Origin: Branchiostoma lanceolatum | Taxonomy: Eukaryota; Chordata; Leptocardii; Amphioxiformes; Branchiostomatidae | DNA length: 64,000 bases | Assembly: GCF_035083965.1 (NCBI RefSeq) | Contig: NC_089738.1 | Span: forward strand, 9,946,734-10,010,733 | Direction: 5' to 3' | Shown: positions 11,501 to 21,600 of the stretch, piece after piece | Layout of the letters: every line of letters begins with the position of its first letter | Numbering within the stretch: position 1 is the first letter of the stretch | Translations under genes and position numbers: made by a program | Notes under the pieces: generated by a model | Told to the model about the DNA's origin: nothing | The model's input: only the letters and a program-made list of their open reading frames with translations | The model's database searches: none

Positions 11501-13058
11501 GATTATTTAAGTTAGGGCCAATCATGCAGTATTGAGGTCAACCAGGTAAGCTCTGAATGGCTCTTGGAAGCTTTATTATTGCCTGTTGTTTGACTGAACT
11601 AGATATGTACAATCCAAAAAATACCAGAAGGTGCCCCCCTCCCCCATTCACAAACACCCACCTGTCTGCCTGAATCTTCTCCAGGTTGTCAGATGTCAGC
11701 GGACTCTGCTTGAGACTGCGGCTGAAGAACTGGTTGCTTCCCTTCAGACCACCTGATACGGCTGTGATGTCCTGGTCCAGCTGCATCAAGCGGTTTGTCT
11801 TGCCGATCGCGCCGGAGAATTTTGTGTCCTGCCGAGCCGTCATCAGCTGGGAGAACTGCTGCTCCAACTGGCGCTGGCTGTCCACAATCCTGCCGATTTC
11901 ATCACCAACGATCTGTATCAGAAAAAAAAAATCATTCAACCGATGAGGATCTAAATGTATTACCTGGATAGTTGTACAGCGTTATAAACTTGTTTTTCCG
12001 AGAACAGAGAGTTGAATTCATTGTCACCAAGGATTTAGGGCCATTCTTACTAGATGTTTCAGAACAATGTACATGTAACATTGGGAAAGGGCTGGGACAA
12101 TTTATTTCATATCAACTACATTTCTAACTATCACACCGCATTTAAACAGAGAGTGCACTGAATTTTAATCGATTGTGATGTTACATGAATTCTTTAATAA
12201 CTGATGTGACTATCTTAGAGGTTTTGTGGAACACTGTAAAAAGATTTTACATGTTCAGGTTTTCTACCAACCTCATCTTCATCCTCACTGTCACACTCCT
12301 TGTGGCACAAATAATCAAACAAGGCATTTAGGTGAAAATTGCATGAAGAAGAATTGTGTATCATGACTGTATGTTTATTTTTTCATATGAACCAAGGGTT
12401 AAAACATCCTTGTCTGCACTATGAGATTTAAGAGAAAACATGTTGTAAAGCAGATATCAGATATGTCACAACATGATTGCCCAGGGTTGGCAGAGCCTGC
12501 ATTTTGTTAATCAACTCAAACTTTTCTCTGTAGGTCCTGGAAATAGTCTTTTCCGTAAGGCACTAAGGCAGCCTATTTTGATTTCCCATTATTTGTTGGG
12601 AAAGCCATCTTATTAATGTAATTCGTACAGGAAGGCTGACCAAACTTTTCGTAATTGTCTCCCTTGATTTTAATAGCGTAATACAAAGGGGGTACCTGAC
12701 AATGCTTAATGCTGAATTTAGAAGAACCAGGTTCTTCTAAATTCAGCGTAAAGCATTCTTCTTCTTCTTCCGCTAATGTCCATCGGCCGACAAGTCGGCC
12801 ATTACTGACATGTCTCGGGTCAAAGGTTGAGTGCAGCATCTAGACGGAGCCGGTCACCCTGGAACCTTAAAGTAAGACATGTTTTATCATATCACAGTAT
12901 GAAGGATTCCATCATACCTCGTCAGCATCAGGTCTCCCTTCGTACGACACAGGCATGATTTTCCCCAGCACGACCAGCTGGTCCACACAGTCCTCCAGTA
13001 CTGTGGCCACCTGCAGCACGTCCGCAGGCGTGGACAGACCCATGGAGTCCGGGTCCAT
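8566..13058 (-). CDS. IQCG: IQCG / DRC9, nexin-dynein regulatory complex subunit
   Basis: IQCG (DRC9) is an IQ-motif coiled-coil protein of the nexin-dynein regulatory complex, which controls dynein in motile cilia and flagella. Coding exons in transcript order are 12918-13058, 11662-11912, 11103-11313, 10445-10606, 9958-10032, 9710-9841, 9221-9322 and 8566-8685. All introns are GT/AG and the frame is continuous for 397 residues (human about 443). Matches to human IQCG include [11 protein letters not shown] near the N-terminus, [52 protein letters not shown] and the IQ segment [16 protein letters not shown] lysine/glycine-rich tail follows. The ATG at 13056-13058 follows an in-frame TGA in genomic sequence and a TTTTGAG acceptor. 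A noncoding first exon with a GTAAGT donor lies at about 13556-13620. A 27-nt optional exon is listed separately. Confidence 0.95.
10851..11055. mobile_element. MITE of the TACTGTAAATGCA family (IQCG intron)
   Basis: The ends are TACTGTGAAT and an inverted TTACAGTA. Between them are the family's 'gcggttttat', 'ccacga' and 'accatgaaatta' blocks. The element sits wholly inside the IQCG intron between 10607 and 11102. Related copies are at 14429, 20393, 41046 and 52928. Confidence 0.65.
12272..12298 (-). other. Candidate 27-nt acidic microexon of IQCG
   Basis: Between IQCG coding exons 1 and 2, the minus strand shows a pyrimidine-rich tract ending in CACAAG, then 27 bases encoding ECDSEDEDE, then a GTTGGT donor. 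Both neighbouring junctions are phase 0, so inclusion adds nine residues without disturbing the frame. The donor is weak, and no homologous peptide is known to me. Its use as an exon is an inference. Confidence 0.4.
12701..12757. repeat. Near-perfect 57-bp palindrome in an IQCG intron
   Basis: The core 12711-12728 (gctgaatttagaagaacc) is exactly complementary to 12730-12747, with a one-base centre. The flanks aatgctt/aagcatt extend the pairing imperfectly. This is probably a minimal MITE end pair. A second small palindrome (ggccgac-aa-gtcggcc) follows at about 12784. Confidence 0.7.
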
Positions 13059-13555
13059 GGCGAGGTGTTCCACTCAAAATCACTTATGTATTAACAAGAG
13101 TGTTCAAATAGTTCTCAGGGTTCCTTGTGGTGCAGTCTATCCTCTTCCCATCTGGAATTTTCTGTAAAACATATAAAAACATTGCTTCGTTTAGTTCATT
13201 ATAAAACTTTTATTTTCAAATCAACAAATAAAAAACTCAAACTTCTCAGAAATCACAATCTCAAAAAGCATTACGAATGCAAAGTGTCCATGTCAATTCT
13301 GATAGCTTGATAGGTGAACTAATCTATGGCATGATTTCATTGATGTCCTAATCGAGAGTTGTACAGTATATATGATACTCAAGATCAAGACGACATTAAA
13401 ATCTACACTGCTACCCTCCCCCTTTTAGTTTTACCTTTACCTTTACCTTTAAAGAAAACCGTTCGAATACAGCTCACGAAAGGACTCTTTGCTTTTAGTA
13501 ATGATGCATATGATTAAAGATGATATACTGGAGCAGTTGGTAAGGCCAAACTTAC

Positions 13556-13730
13556 CTAGTAGACGCTGAAAATGCAACAAAACACTGAAAATCAGACAGT
13601 CCTTCTCAACAACACTCTGTACACTGTCTGTTTACGTTGGTTCCCCACGCAACGTCATGGCGGATGTGACGTCAAGATATGTCCCACAATCCTTCCTACT
13701 TCCTTTTCGCCATTTTGCTTTCTGGAGAAG
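13556..13730. promoter_or_regulatory. Shared head-to-head promoter of IQCG and RPL35A
   Basis: A minus-strand GTAAGT donor at 13551-13555 closes a putative noncoding IQCG exon. A plus-strand GTACGA donor at 13731 closes a short noncoding RPL35A exon that starts in a pyrimidine tract (cttccttttc) resembling a 5'TOP. Between them lie TGTTTAC at 13629-13635 (forkhead core), GTTCCCCACGCAAC at 13640-13653 (X-box-like, imperfect), ATGGCGG at 13657-13663 (YY1-like) and a perfect CRE, TGACGTCA, at 13667-13674. Forkhead plus RFX sites are typical of motile-cilia genes, and CRE/YY1/5'TOP sites of ribosomal protein genes. The two start sites appear to be about 100 bp apart. Transcription start positions are inferred. 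Confidence 0.7.
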
Positions 13731-14305
13731 GTACGAAAATTGCAATATACTGATGTTTTTTACCGATATTTGTACGTTATATATCCACTGTTGTAAAACT
13801 ATGGTTCCCAAATCAACTCTAAATATCTTAACTCTACTTGAATACATTCTTTGTCTCCCGATGGCCACTGTAAAAGTGAGATTTAGACTGGATTTTTAAC
13901 GAAGTCGTGACATTACCTGATCGTCTGGCCTCTGGTCGAGCCAACAAAATTCATGGTGCAAGATGTCTCTTTATCATGCAAGCTAATAAACCTTTTCTAG
14001 TTTATTCGAAGGGACTAAGAGCGATCGTTTAGTTATAATGAGGTCACCTTGTTATACCATTGATATTTTTGACACAATTCTTAACTTTTTACAAGCATCA
14101 AGTATAAATCTAGTGACTTGGGTATGTACTTGGGGAGGGGTAGGCTTCCAAAAATCATGATTTATTTATTTGCAAATTCCATAATTTGTATGTCTACTGT
14201 TTGACATAATACTATGACATATTATATTTCAACATATCACTAGATTCTTGATCAACATTGCCTTTCCATGCTGGTTTCAGATCAGAAGGCGGCAGACTAG
14301 CCACC

Positions 14306-16101
14306 ATGCCTGGAAGGTAAGTTACTGTAAATCCATTTACTTTGGCTGTCGTTTTCTTCAGTCGTGAAATATAGTTTTCGCTGTATTTTGAAAGTCACGG
14401 TTTAAACAATTTTTTTGCACTGTATAATTACTGTAAATGCATTCAAGTTCGCGTGGTTTTTATTTTGCGCTGAGGCGAAAATGGAGTGTTCGCGGTGGTT
14501 TTTAAGTTTGTGGCAGTGCTATAGTTACATACTGCAACAGTATTGCACCAAAATGTTCCCAGTAAAATGGTTACAGCGAAAACTGCAAACATAAAACCAC
14601 CGCGAACAATTCTGCATTTAGAGTATTGTACAAAACACATATTTTTATGATGTTATGATTTCAAGTTAATGGGTCGCTGCGAAAATAAAATCACAGCAAA
14701 CATAAGAAAATCTACAGTAGCTGCTCATGTTCATTAGTATGAATGATGTACTATTAACTGTGTTAAAAATACTTTATTTACATGTTCATGGCATCATAAT
14801 TCAATTTGTAATTGTTAAGTTGTCTAGCCACGTGACAATAAGAAGTTCCTTGTCAGTTTACCAACGTTTTCTTTTAAATCCCAGGTTATACAGCAAAGCC
14901 ATCTTCACTGGCTACAAGCGTGGTCTCCGTAACCAGCGGGAGCACACTGCCCTTCTGAGAATCGAGGGGGTGACTTCTCGCAAGGACACTGAGTTCTACT
15001 TGGGCAAGAGGTGTGCCTACGTCTACAAGGCAAAGAAGTAAGTCATGTTCTCATAAGAAATATGAAAGATCTCTGGTAACAAAATGATAAGAGATGTGTA
15101 CATTGCCTTAAATGTCATGAATTTGCCTAGCCTGAGTGTCATCCTGTTTCAGGTAGATCCTGGAACTGAAACAGGATGACACTCAGGCTAGAATTTGCCG
15201 GCCAGCCCATATTTTACCATTTTTTTAAAACCATACTTCCCAATTTTGAATTGTTTATAATGATAACAGGTTATGGGAAAGCAATTATATTTATAAAGAA
15301 AACTTAACATGCAACATGCTCCAACTGAAGTTGCCATGTAGTAAAAAGGCACATATTGTACGATGCTACGAAGCGACTATCAATGCAGGTTGCTACGTTT
15401 CAGCTTGTATGTTACAATTCAGTTCAACTAATGTGTAAGAAGTGTAGGTTACGCCAAAAGTCAGTTACTCAGACAGCAATGTAGGTTGATTTCTTCTTAT
15501 TTTTTACTTGATTGATATAAACACAAGCATGGATTTTTTTTGTGATGAGTGTATTTTTTGTCCTTTAAACAGGAAGACAGCTACACCTGGTGGAGCACCA
15601 AGCAAGATCCGTGTCATCTGGGGCAAGGTCACCCGTGCCCATGGTAACAGTGGAGGTGTGAGGGCCAAGTTCCGCAAAAATCTGCCAGCAAAGGCCATGG
15701 GACACCGTATCCGAGTGGTAATTACATTTGTGTCTTGTTATGGCTAGTGATAGTGAGAGCTAGCTTTCTTTTTGCACACAAATTCATCATTTTAAAGAAC
15801 AGTATTTCAGCCCTGAAAAGAAGTAGACTTTTGTTCCAGGAGTCATGACAAAACTTAATTGCAGAGAAATTTCTAGGTGGAAAACATTGCTAAGCTCGTT
15901 TTTTTTACATACATTTTTTTTATGGATTGATGAACAATTTGCAAAGAAATGAAACTGTTACCATGAAGTATGTTACTGTCATTTACTTGTAAACCAGATA
16001 ATTGATTAGGTACAGAAGTGATGTGTGGATTTACATATTGATTGACATGCTGACAAGACGTTTCTTTTCTGTTTCAGATGATGTACCCATCAAGAGTGTA
16101 G
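14306..16101 (+). CDS. RPL35A: 60S ribosomal protein L35a (eL33)
   Basis: eL33 is a structural protein of the cytosolic large ribosomal subunit. Coding exons are 14306-14316, 14885-15037, 15573-15717 and 16078-16101, all with GT/AG introns. Together they give exactly 110 residues, the length of human RPL35A. The start is the ATG in a strong context (gccaccATGcc) three codons before the first intron. Diagnostic blocks are [46 protein letters not shown] and [12 protein letters not shown], with the terminal MMYPSRV on its own short exon. A noncoding exon with a 5'TOP-like start lies at about 13700-13730, so growth-linked translational control is likely. Introns 1 and 2 carry MITEs. I looked for C/D-box snoRNAs in introns 2 and 3 and found none. 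Confidence 0.97.
14429..14625. mobile_element. MITE of the TACTGTAAATGCA family (RPL35A intron 1)
   Basis: The left end is TACTGTAAATGCATTC and the right end is the inverted 'gcatttagagta'. The inner blocks 'ttcgcggtggttttt' and 'aaaaccaccgcgaa' are inverted repeats of each other. The element lies in the intron between the three-codon first coding exon and exon 2. Confidence 0.75.
15128..15190. mobile_element. 63-bp palindromic MITE with 9-bp target duplication (RPL35A intron 2)
   Basis: The terminal inverted repeats begin TAGCCTGAGTGTCATCCTG and pair almost end to end, leaving a loop of about 12 bases. The flanks are identical 9-mers, gaatttgcc at 15119-15127 and at 15191-15199, a clear target-site duplication. 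A longer copy of the same family is at 21102-21178. Confidence 0.9.
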
Positions 16102-16116
16102 GAAGACAGTCTGTGT

Positions 16117-16122
16117 AATAAA
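16117..16122 (+). terminator. RPL35A polyadenylation signal
   Basis: A canonical AATAAA lies 16 bases after the RPL35A stop codon and is followed by a GT-rich stretch (tgctgtgtgtctctgg). This fits the very short 3' UTR normal for ribosomal protein genes. Confidence 0.85.
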
Positions 16123-17084
16123 ATACAAAACACGTATCTACAGTATTGCTGTGTGTCTCTGGTTTTATTGTGTATTCATTGTGTAGTTACATATTCTTAC
16201 CTGCATTCAAGTTCTTACAACATATTAGGAATGACAATGATTTGATCCATAAAACCAATTCAATGAATTTTTAAAGCCTAAAAAAAAATGTGCAAGTTGG
16301 CACTTATATTAAATCATAGCCAACTGCTTTTAATTTATATCCATATGGTGGCCACTGGCCACCAAGAAAGTATGGCCTTTATATGTCAAGCTTTATAATG
16401 TTATTGTACTACTTTGAATGCTTTTGAAACACTCATATTGCCACAGCAACTTAACAAAGTAACATTTATCTATGCTAGGTCAAAGGAGCCAAGGACAGTT
16501 GACATTGGGCAAAGATGTTTCCCACAGGATTTAACCTTGCATGTAGTATTTGTCTGAGTCAATTTATTAGAATTACATCATTTGACCGAATCAGAAATAC
16601 TTACATGCATGGTATGATTAGAAGTACATGTACATAATCAAGTGGGGTTACATAGAAACGAAGTGAAACAGTTTGGCTGTCAACTTAGATAATCAATGAA
16701 TCCTTAAAAGCTTACTACAACACATGATTGATAGGTCAACTAGCCATCAATTGTAAATGGGGTCAGGATCAATAAAAGTCAATAGCTAACAAGGGTAATC
16801 TGAATTACTGGCATACCGGTAGTTCACATTTGCTTCGAAGCTACATTGAACACAAATCATAGAGCTGCTTGGACTAGTTGAACAAAAGCAAGTAAAACAC
16901 AACCTTACACCTACTATAAGCACAACTTTGGTTGCTTCATAACTTTAAACTTTATTTCTTGTCTTACTCAAGCCTCCTCCCAAAGGACCTCTACAAACAA
17001 TGAAATAAAGACTCAGACAAAAAAGCAGTAAGTTAAAATCCTCTAAACATGTCCATGGCAGCTCATATCAACTTGTATCATCAT

Positions 17085-17580
17085 GAATGAATGAACACCT
17101 TTATTGCACATTTCTGCCACACTTGGCTAAGTACAGGTCGCAACAAAACAAAATAACAAGTACAGTTTACGTATACAAAAGAATACTAGTATGGCTATCA
17201 TTGGACCTCCTCCCCCCCTACTTTGCCCCTAGCGGGGTTATTTGGGGGTAGCCGAAGTTGAAGTTGAAGATAAATTCTACTTCTCCTCGCTTTACGGTTA
17301 TAGTAGATATAAAAGAACAGACGTGTTTTTCAATGGGAGGTTTGTCTAGTCGCATTAGGAATATAATTTTTGTACAGTACTTAAATGTGTGAAGTAGGGC
17401 AATAGGTTTTCTACAAGCTTATACAATTCATTTCTTTCTTTAGTATATAATTCACATTCTACCACAAAATGACATTCGTCTTCTATTCAAAGTACAATGT
17501 TTACATAATCGTTGTTCTAGAGGAGTGCGGGTATGTCTTCCCTTCATGGTAGGGACAAGGCTTGTGTTTTCAGCCTCATT
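17085..17580 (-). mobile_element. Decayed 3' fragment of a LINE
   Basis: Translating the minus strand gives RHTRTPLEQRLCKHC near 17540, then, after a frame slip, EDECHFVVECELYT and ERNELYKLVENLLPYF before a stop near 17360. The Cys-x-x-Cys followed by E-D-E-x-H-F is the familiar C-terminal domain of many LINE ORF2 proteins. The 3' edge ends in a short ATTCATTCATTC-type repeat on the minus strand at about 17085. The copy is only the last few hundred bases and is frameshifted. Confidence 0.7.
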
Positions 17581-17941
17581 CTATCAAATGTACTCCAAAC
17601 AAACTGTGGTATTAGAATAGATACTCTTGCACCTACTGTCATAAATTCTCCAATAGTGTACGCAGAAATTGTACAAGTGGTCATTTAAACTTTCAGGGTA
17701 GAAAATATAGGCATAGTGGGATTTTTCCCTCGAACATCTCAGCTCACTTTATAGTCTGGTTTGCGATCGCCCCCAAATTGTGGGTGCGTAGACTATTGGA
17801 GAATAAACAGTACTCACCCATATCAGGTAGTTGAATCAAGGGGTTTCAGTGTTTGAAAGTTCTTGCTTAGATATAGTCATTTATGAAGCTACCACACCAC
17901 CGACCCCCTGACAAAAATTTGTGGCAAGGAAGGACTACCAA

Positions 17942-18054
17942 TAATCTCCAAGCAGATCCACACCGGGCGCGAAAATCGTATATGCTAGCCAGAGAAGGTC
18001 CAGTCAGCCAGAGAGGGCGATTTTCGCGCCCGGTGTGGATCTGCTTGGAGATTA
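17942..18054. mobile_element. 113-bp palindromic MITE with 9-bp target duplication
   Basis: Perfect terminal inverted repeats of about 36 bp begin TAATCTCCAAGCAGATCC and end inward at 'gcgcgaaaatcg'. The unique centre is about 40 bp. The element is flanked by identical 9-mers, gactaccaa at 17933-17941 and 18055-18063. The inner CTCCAAGCAGA motif recurs at the ends of the elements at 28819 and 29872. Confidence 0.9.
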
Positions 18055-18498
18055 GACTACCAAGGCAAGTTATGATATCGGTAAAAGTAAGAGCTTCTTA
18101 TGACATTTGCATACAATAAAATGTCCTTTTCCATGAGTCTGAAAGGTTCGAGTAAATCTCCGAGTAACAGTGAAGGCTGATAAAAATTTGACCAATTAGA
18201 CTCAATAGCATTTCGCAACCTTGGACAAAGCAACCAGCATTCAAATTTCGCGCCACGTCGTGTATGACGTCATCTGAACGAGGTTTTAAAGCGAGGCTTA
18301 CTGATCTCGTGTCCAAGATTTTCAGTAAACATATTCCTTACAAAAGTGCTGTGAATATCACTTACAGAACTGTAGCTTTAACTTGACATCATCATCATAT
18401 TTTACCATTTTGTATGAATATTTTGATAAATCACCGCAGACTAAAACTTATGGTATAGTGTTCTGGGCACGAGAGTGAAAGCGTGGTGGGAGGAAGCC

Positions 18499-18509
18499 AA
18501 GATGGCGGC
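18499..18509 (+). promoter_or_regulatory. YY1-type site in the JMJD6 promoter
   Basis: AAGATGGCGGC is a perfect match to the extended YY1 consensus. It lies 113 bases upstream of the JMJD6 start codon in a GC-richer, TATA-less stretch. In such promoters this motif often overlaps the first transcribed bases. Confidence 0.6.
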
Positions 18510-18621
18510 GCGCTGCTAAATATTTTTCTTCGCCATGTTCTGGAAAATTCCTTACCGTAAACAATAATATTATCTGTTCACGTGAAGTAGTAAACACGGT
18601 GTCAAAAGCGTAATCGTCGAG

Positions 18622-21600
18622 ATGAACCACAGGAGTCGTAAGCGGATTCGGGAAGCCAAGAAGGCGGCACGACCCGAGCTTCGAGGCAGCCGAGAATGGT
18701 CGTCGGAAAACCTCTATGAGACGTTCGACCTTTCTCACGAGACGGTCAACGAGAATGTCGAACGGGTAGACGTGCGATCTCTGACCGCAGAAGAGTTTGT
18801 GGAGCGCTACGAGAGGCCGTATAAGCCCGTGGTGTTGACCCACGCCCAGGACGACTGGCGGGGCAAGGAAAAGTGGACACTAGACCGTCTGAAACGGAAA
18901 TATCGCAACCAGAAGTTCAAGTGTGGCGAAGACAACGACGGCTATTCCGTCAAGATGAAAATGAAGTACTACGTAGAGTACTGTGAGACTAACAAGGACG
19001 ATAGTCCACTGTATATTTTTGACAGCAGCTTTGGAGAGCATACCAAGAAAAAGAAACTATTGACTGACTACGAAGTCCCTACCTTCTTCAGTGACGACTT
19101 GTTCAAATACGCAGGTAGGCACGGCAGGTGGACAAAATATCATCCATGCATCTGCTTGGAGATTAATCTATTTACAATCTTACAGAAATGGTTCATAAGT
19201 AACAAATATGCAAATATAAGTAACTACTAATTGACGTAATAAAATGAGTTCATAATAAATTATATACATGTATCGAATATGTATAATTATGATATCATGG
19301 TATTTTTGTAAATACCACAGATTCCTAGGGCAAGGTTTTATGTAGTATTCTTTGGGACTGCAATGTCAACGTCATTGTTGACAGAAAAATCTTTGTTAAT
19401 GAGAGAAATGAAAAAAATATTGCATAAACAATAACAGATTTGTTGTTTTTCCAGGTGAACCCAAACGACCTCCCTACAGGTGGATGGTGATTGGTCCAGG
19501 TCGATCGGGTACCGGCATCCACATCGACCCGCTGGGTACGAGCGCGTGGAACGCCCTGGTGGTCGGACACAAGAGATGGTGTCTCTTTCCCACAAGTGCA
19601 CCACGCGAACTTGTCAAGGTGATTGGAGTTAAAGCCTTCTAGATGCAAAGAGGTTTTGAACTTGAATTCAAGTTAAAGGAAATTGACAGGAAAAACTACT
19701 AACTAAAACTACTATGCTACTAGTGAATGTACCCCATGGTGTCAAAAGTATTACACCGATTCGTCCTAATTTTCGACTTCCGTAGGAGTTTGGAAATCAC
19801 ACCATAAGGGACAGAAATGGTCTACTAGTACTAGTAGTAGGCTACATGTCCCAGACGTCACTTAGGAATTCTGGCCCGTGCCAAAACGCCAAGATGGGAA
19901 GTATTAGCACTCTGTGTCACCATGCCTGCTTGTATGGCTTGTAAAAATCCTACCAGTAGCCACAGCAAAGCTATGTTCTTTTTCACGTTCCAAAAGGATG
20001 ACAACAGGCTCAACAGAATGCTTTTGCTCCCCTTCCCCATCTCTCTGTTTTCTGACAGCTAGTTTTGGCAAGGTTTGGCAATTCTTGTAACAAAGTCTTT
20101 TGTGTGATGCCAAAAGGCAGTTATAGTTATTCATACCACTAGTTAGGGCATGTACTAAGTACTAACCTTTATGAAAATTCATTTGTGGGTTTTCTCAAGG
20201 TGTCATCCCAAGACGGTGGAAAGCAGCAAGACGAGGCCATCACATGGTTCAGGCAAGTCTACCCCCGCACACAGCAACCCACCTGGCCACAACAGTACAG
20301 GTATGCAACAGATGTCAACACTCTTTTCAATGTCTCTTGTAAAGAGGAAGGACATAAAGAAATGTAACTACAATGTGTAGATTACTGTAAATGTTGACAT
20401 TTTCGCGTTAATCTCTTCACTGCAAACTTATAGAAAATGTTTGTTAAATTAACGTTCTGTCTTCTGCCTGCCTATCCCCTTGTTTCAACCAGGAACACTC
20501 CATTTTCTCCCTACCGCAAACTTAAAGGCATTCACAGTATACTGATGGTGATTTTTCTCACACCCCAGACCCCTGGAGATCCTACAGAGACCAGGAGACA
20601 CAGTGTTTGTACCAGGTGGCTGGTGGCACGTTGTACTTAACCTGGACACAACCATCGCGGTCACACAGAACTTCTGTAGTCCCGTCAACTTCCCCATCGT
20701 CTGGCACAAGACAGTACGGGGCAGGCCCAAACTCAGCAAGAAGTGGTACAGGTAGGTAGAGATGCAAACCTTCTTAGGCAAGCTTTCATATATACAGTTG
20801 GAAGGGTACATTGTATATCCTTACTCTACAGTTACCTAAAAGTTGTGTTAGTAGAATCTAGATTTTGTACACTGCCCATTAGACTATACTGTATGTACTT
20901 CTCATGAATATGATAGGCAATAGGCATAAACCTGAGGATCTTAACAGAAATAATACAGTTGCCAACAAAGTAATCATGAGTTCATCACAATCACATGTAC
21001 TTTGCTGAAAACCTTTTTTTTTCAAAGTTGATGTTGAAATGATTATGAAAAAAGAGAGGAAAAATAGCGCAATATCTATGAGCCTTGAAGTTAGTATTTA
21101 TTAGCCTGAGTGTCATCCTGTTTCAGTTCCAGGCATGAAGGTAGAGCCTGGAACTGAAACAGGATGACACTCAGGCTAAGTATTTATTGGCAAGATTCAG
21201 TTGTGAGAGTGAAGAGGAGTAACAGATTTTTAATTCAATCCGCCTTGCTGATGAAGTCTATATGTCATTGTGTTGCATTGTAGAGCTCTGAAACAGCATC
21301 GTCCGGAGTTGGCAGAAGTTGCGGATGCCGTTGACCTGAAGAAGGACACAGGGTTTGCGTCGGACAGCTCATCAAGTGACAGCAGCTCTTCAAGCTCGGA
21401 CTCCGTGTCATCATCATCCTCCGATAGTGACTCCGAGGAAGAGCGCGGGAACAGCAGGAAGAGGCAGAGACGCATATCCAGGTTGGTCCTTCTGAACATG
21501 TTTTTAATCAGGTACTGGCATCCACCTGATTGGCTGGTTTGAACATGTTTAAAAGAAGCTAGCTGATTGGCTGGTTTGAACATATTTCTAACAAGCTAGC

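Larger units (their letters stand above)
16123..18480. other. RPL35A-JMJD6 intergenic region
   Basis: No gene was recognised. The interval contains a decayed LINE 3' fragment (17085-17580, minus) and a palindromic MITE (17942-18054), both listed separately. A full palindromic CRE (ATGACGTCAT) lies at 18264-18273, about 350 bases upstream of the JMJD6 start codon. The segment 16123-17080 is AT-rich and featureless to my reading. Confidence 0.5.

Noticed and set aside
15718-16077. Possible intronic C/D-box snoRNA in RPL35A intron 3 (attgatgaac)
   Set aside because: The C-box match is imperfect, and no D box (CTGA) or terminal stem was found at a suitable distance.
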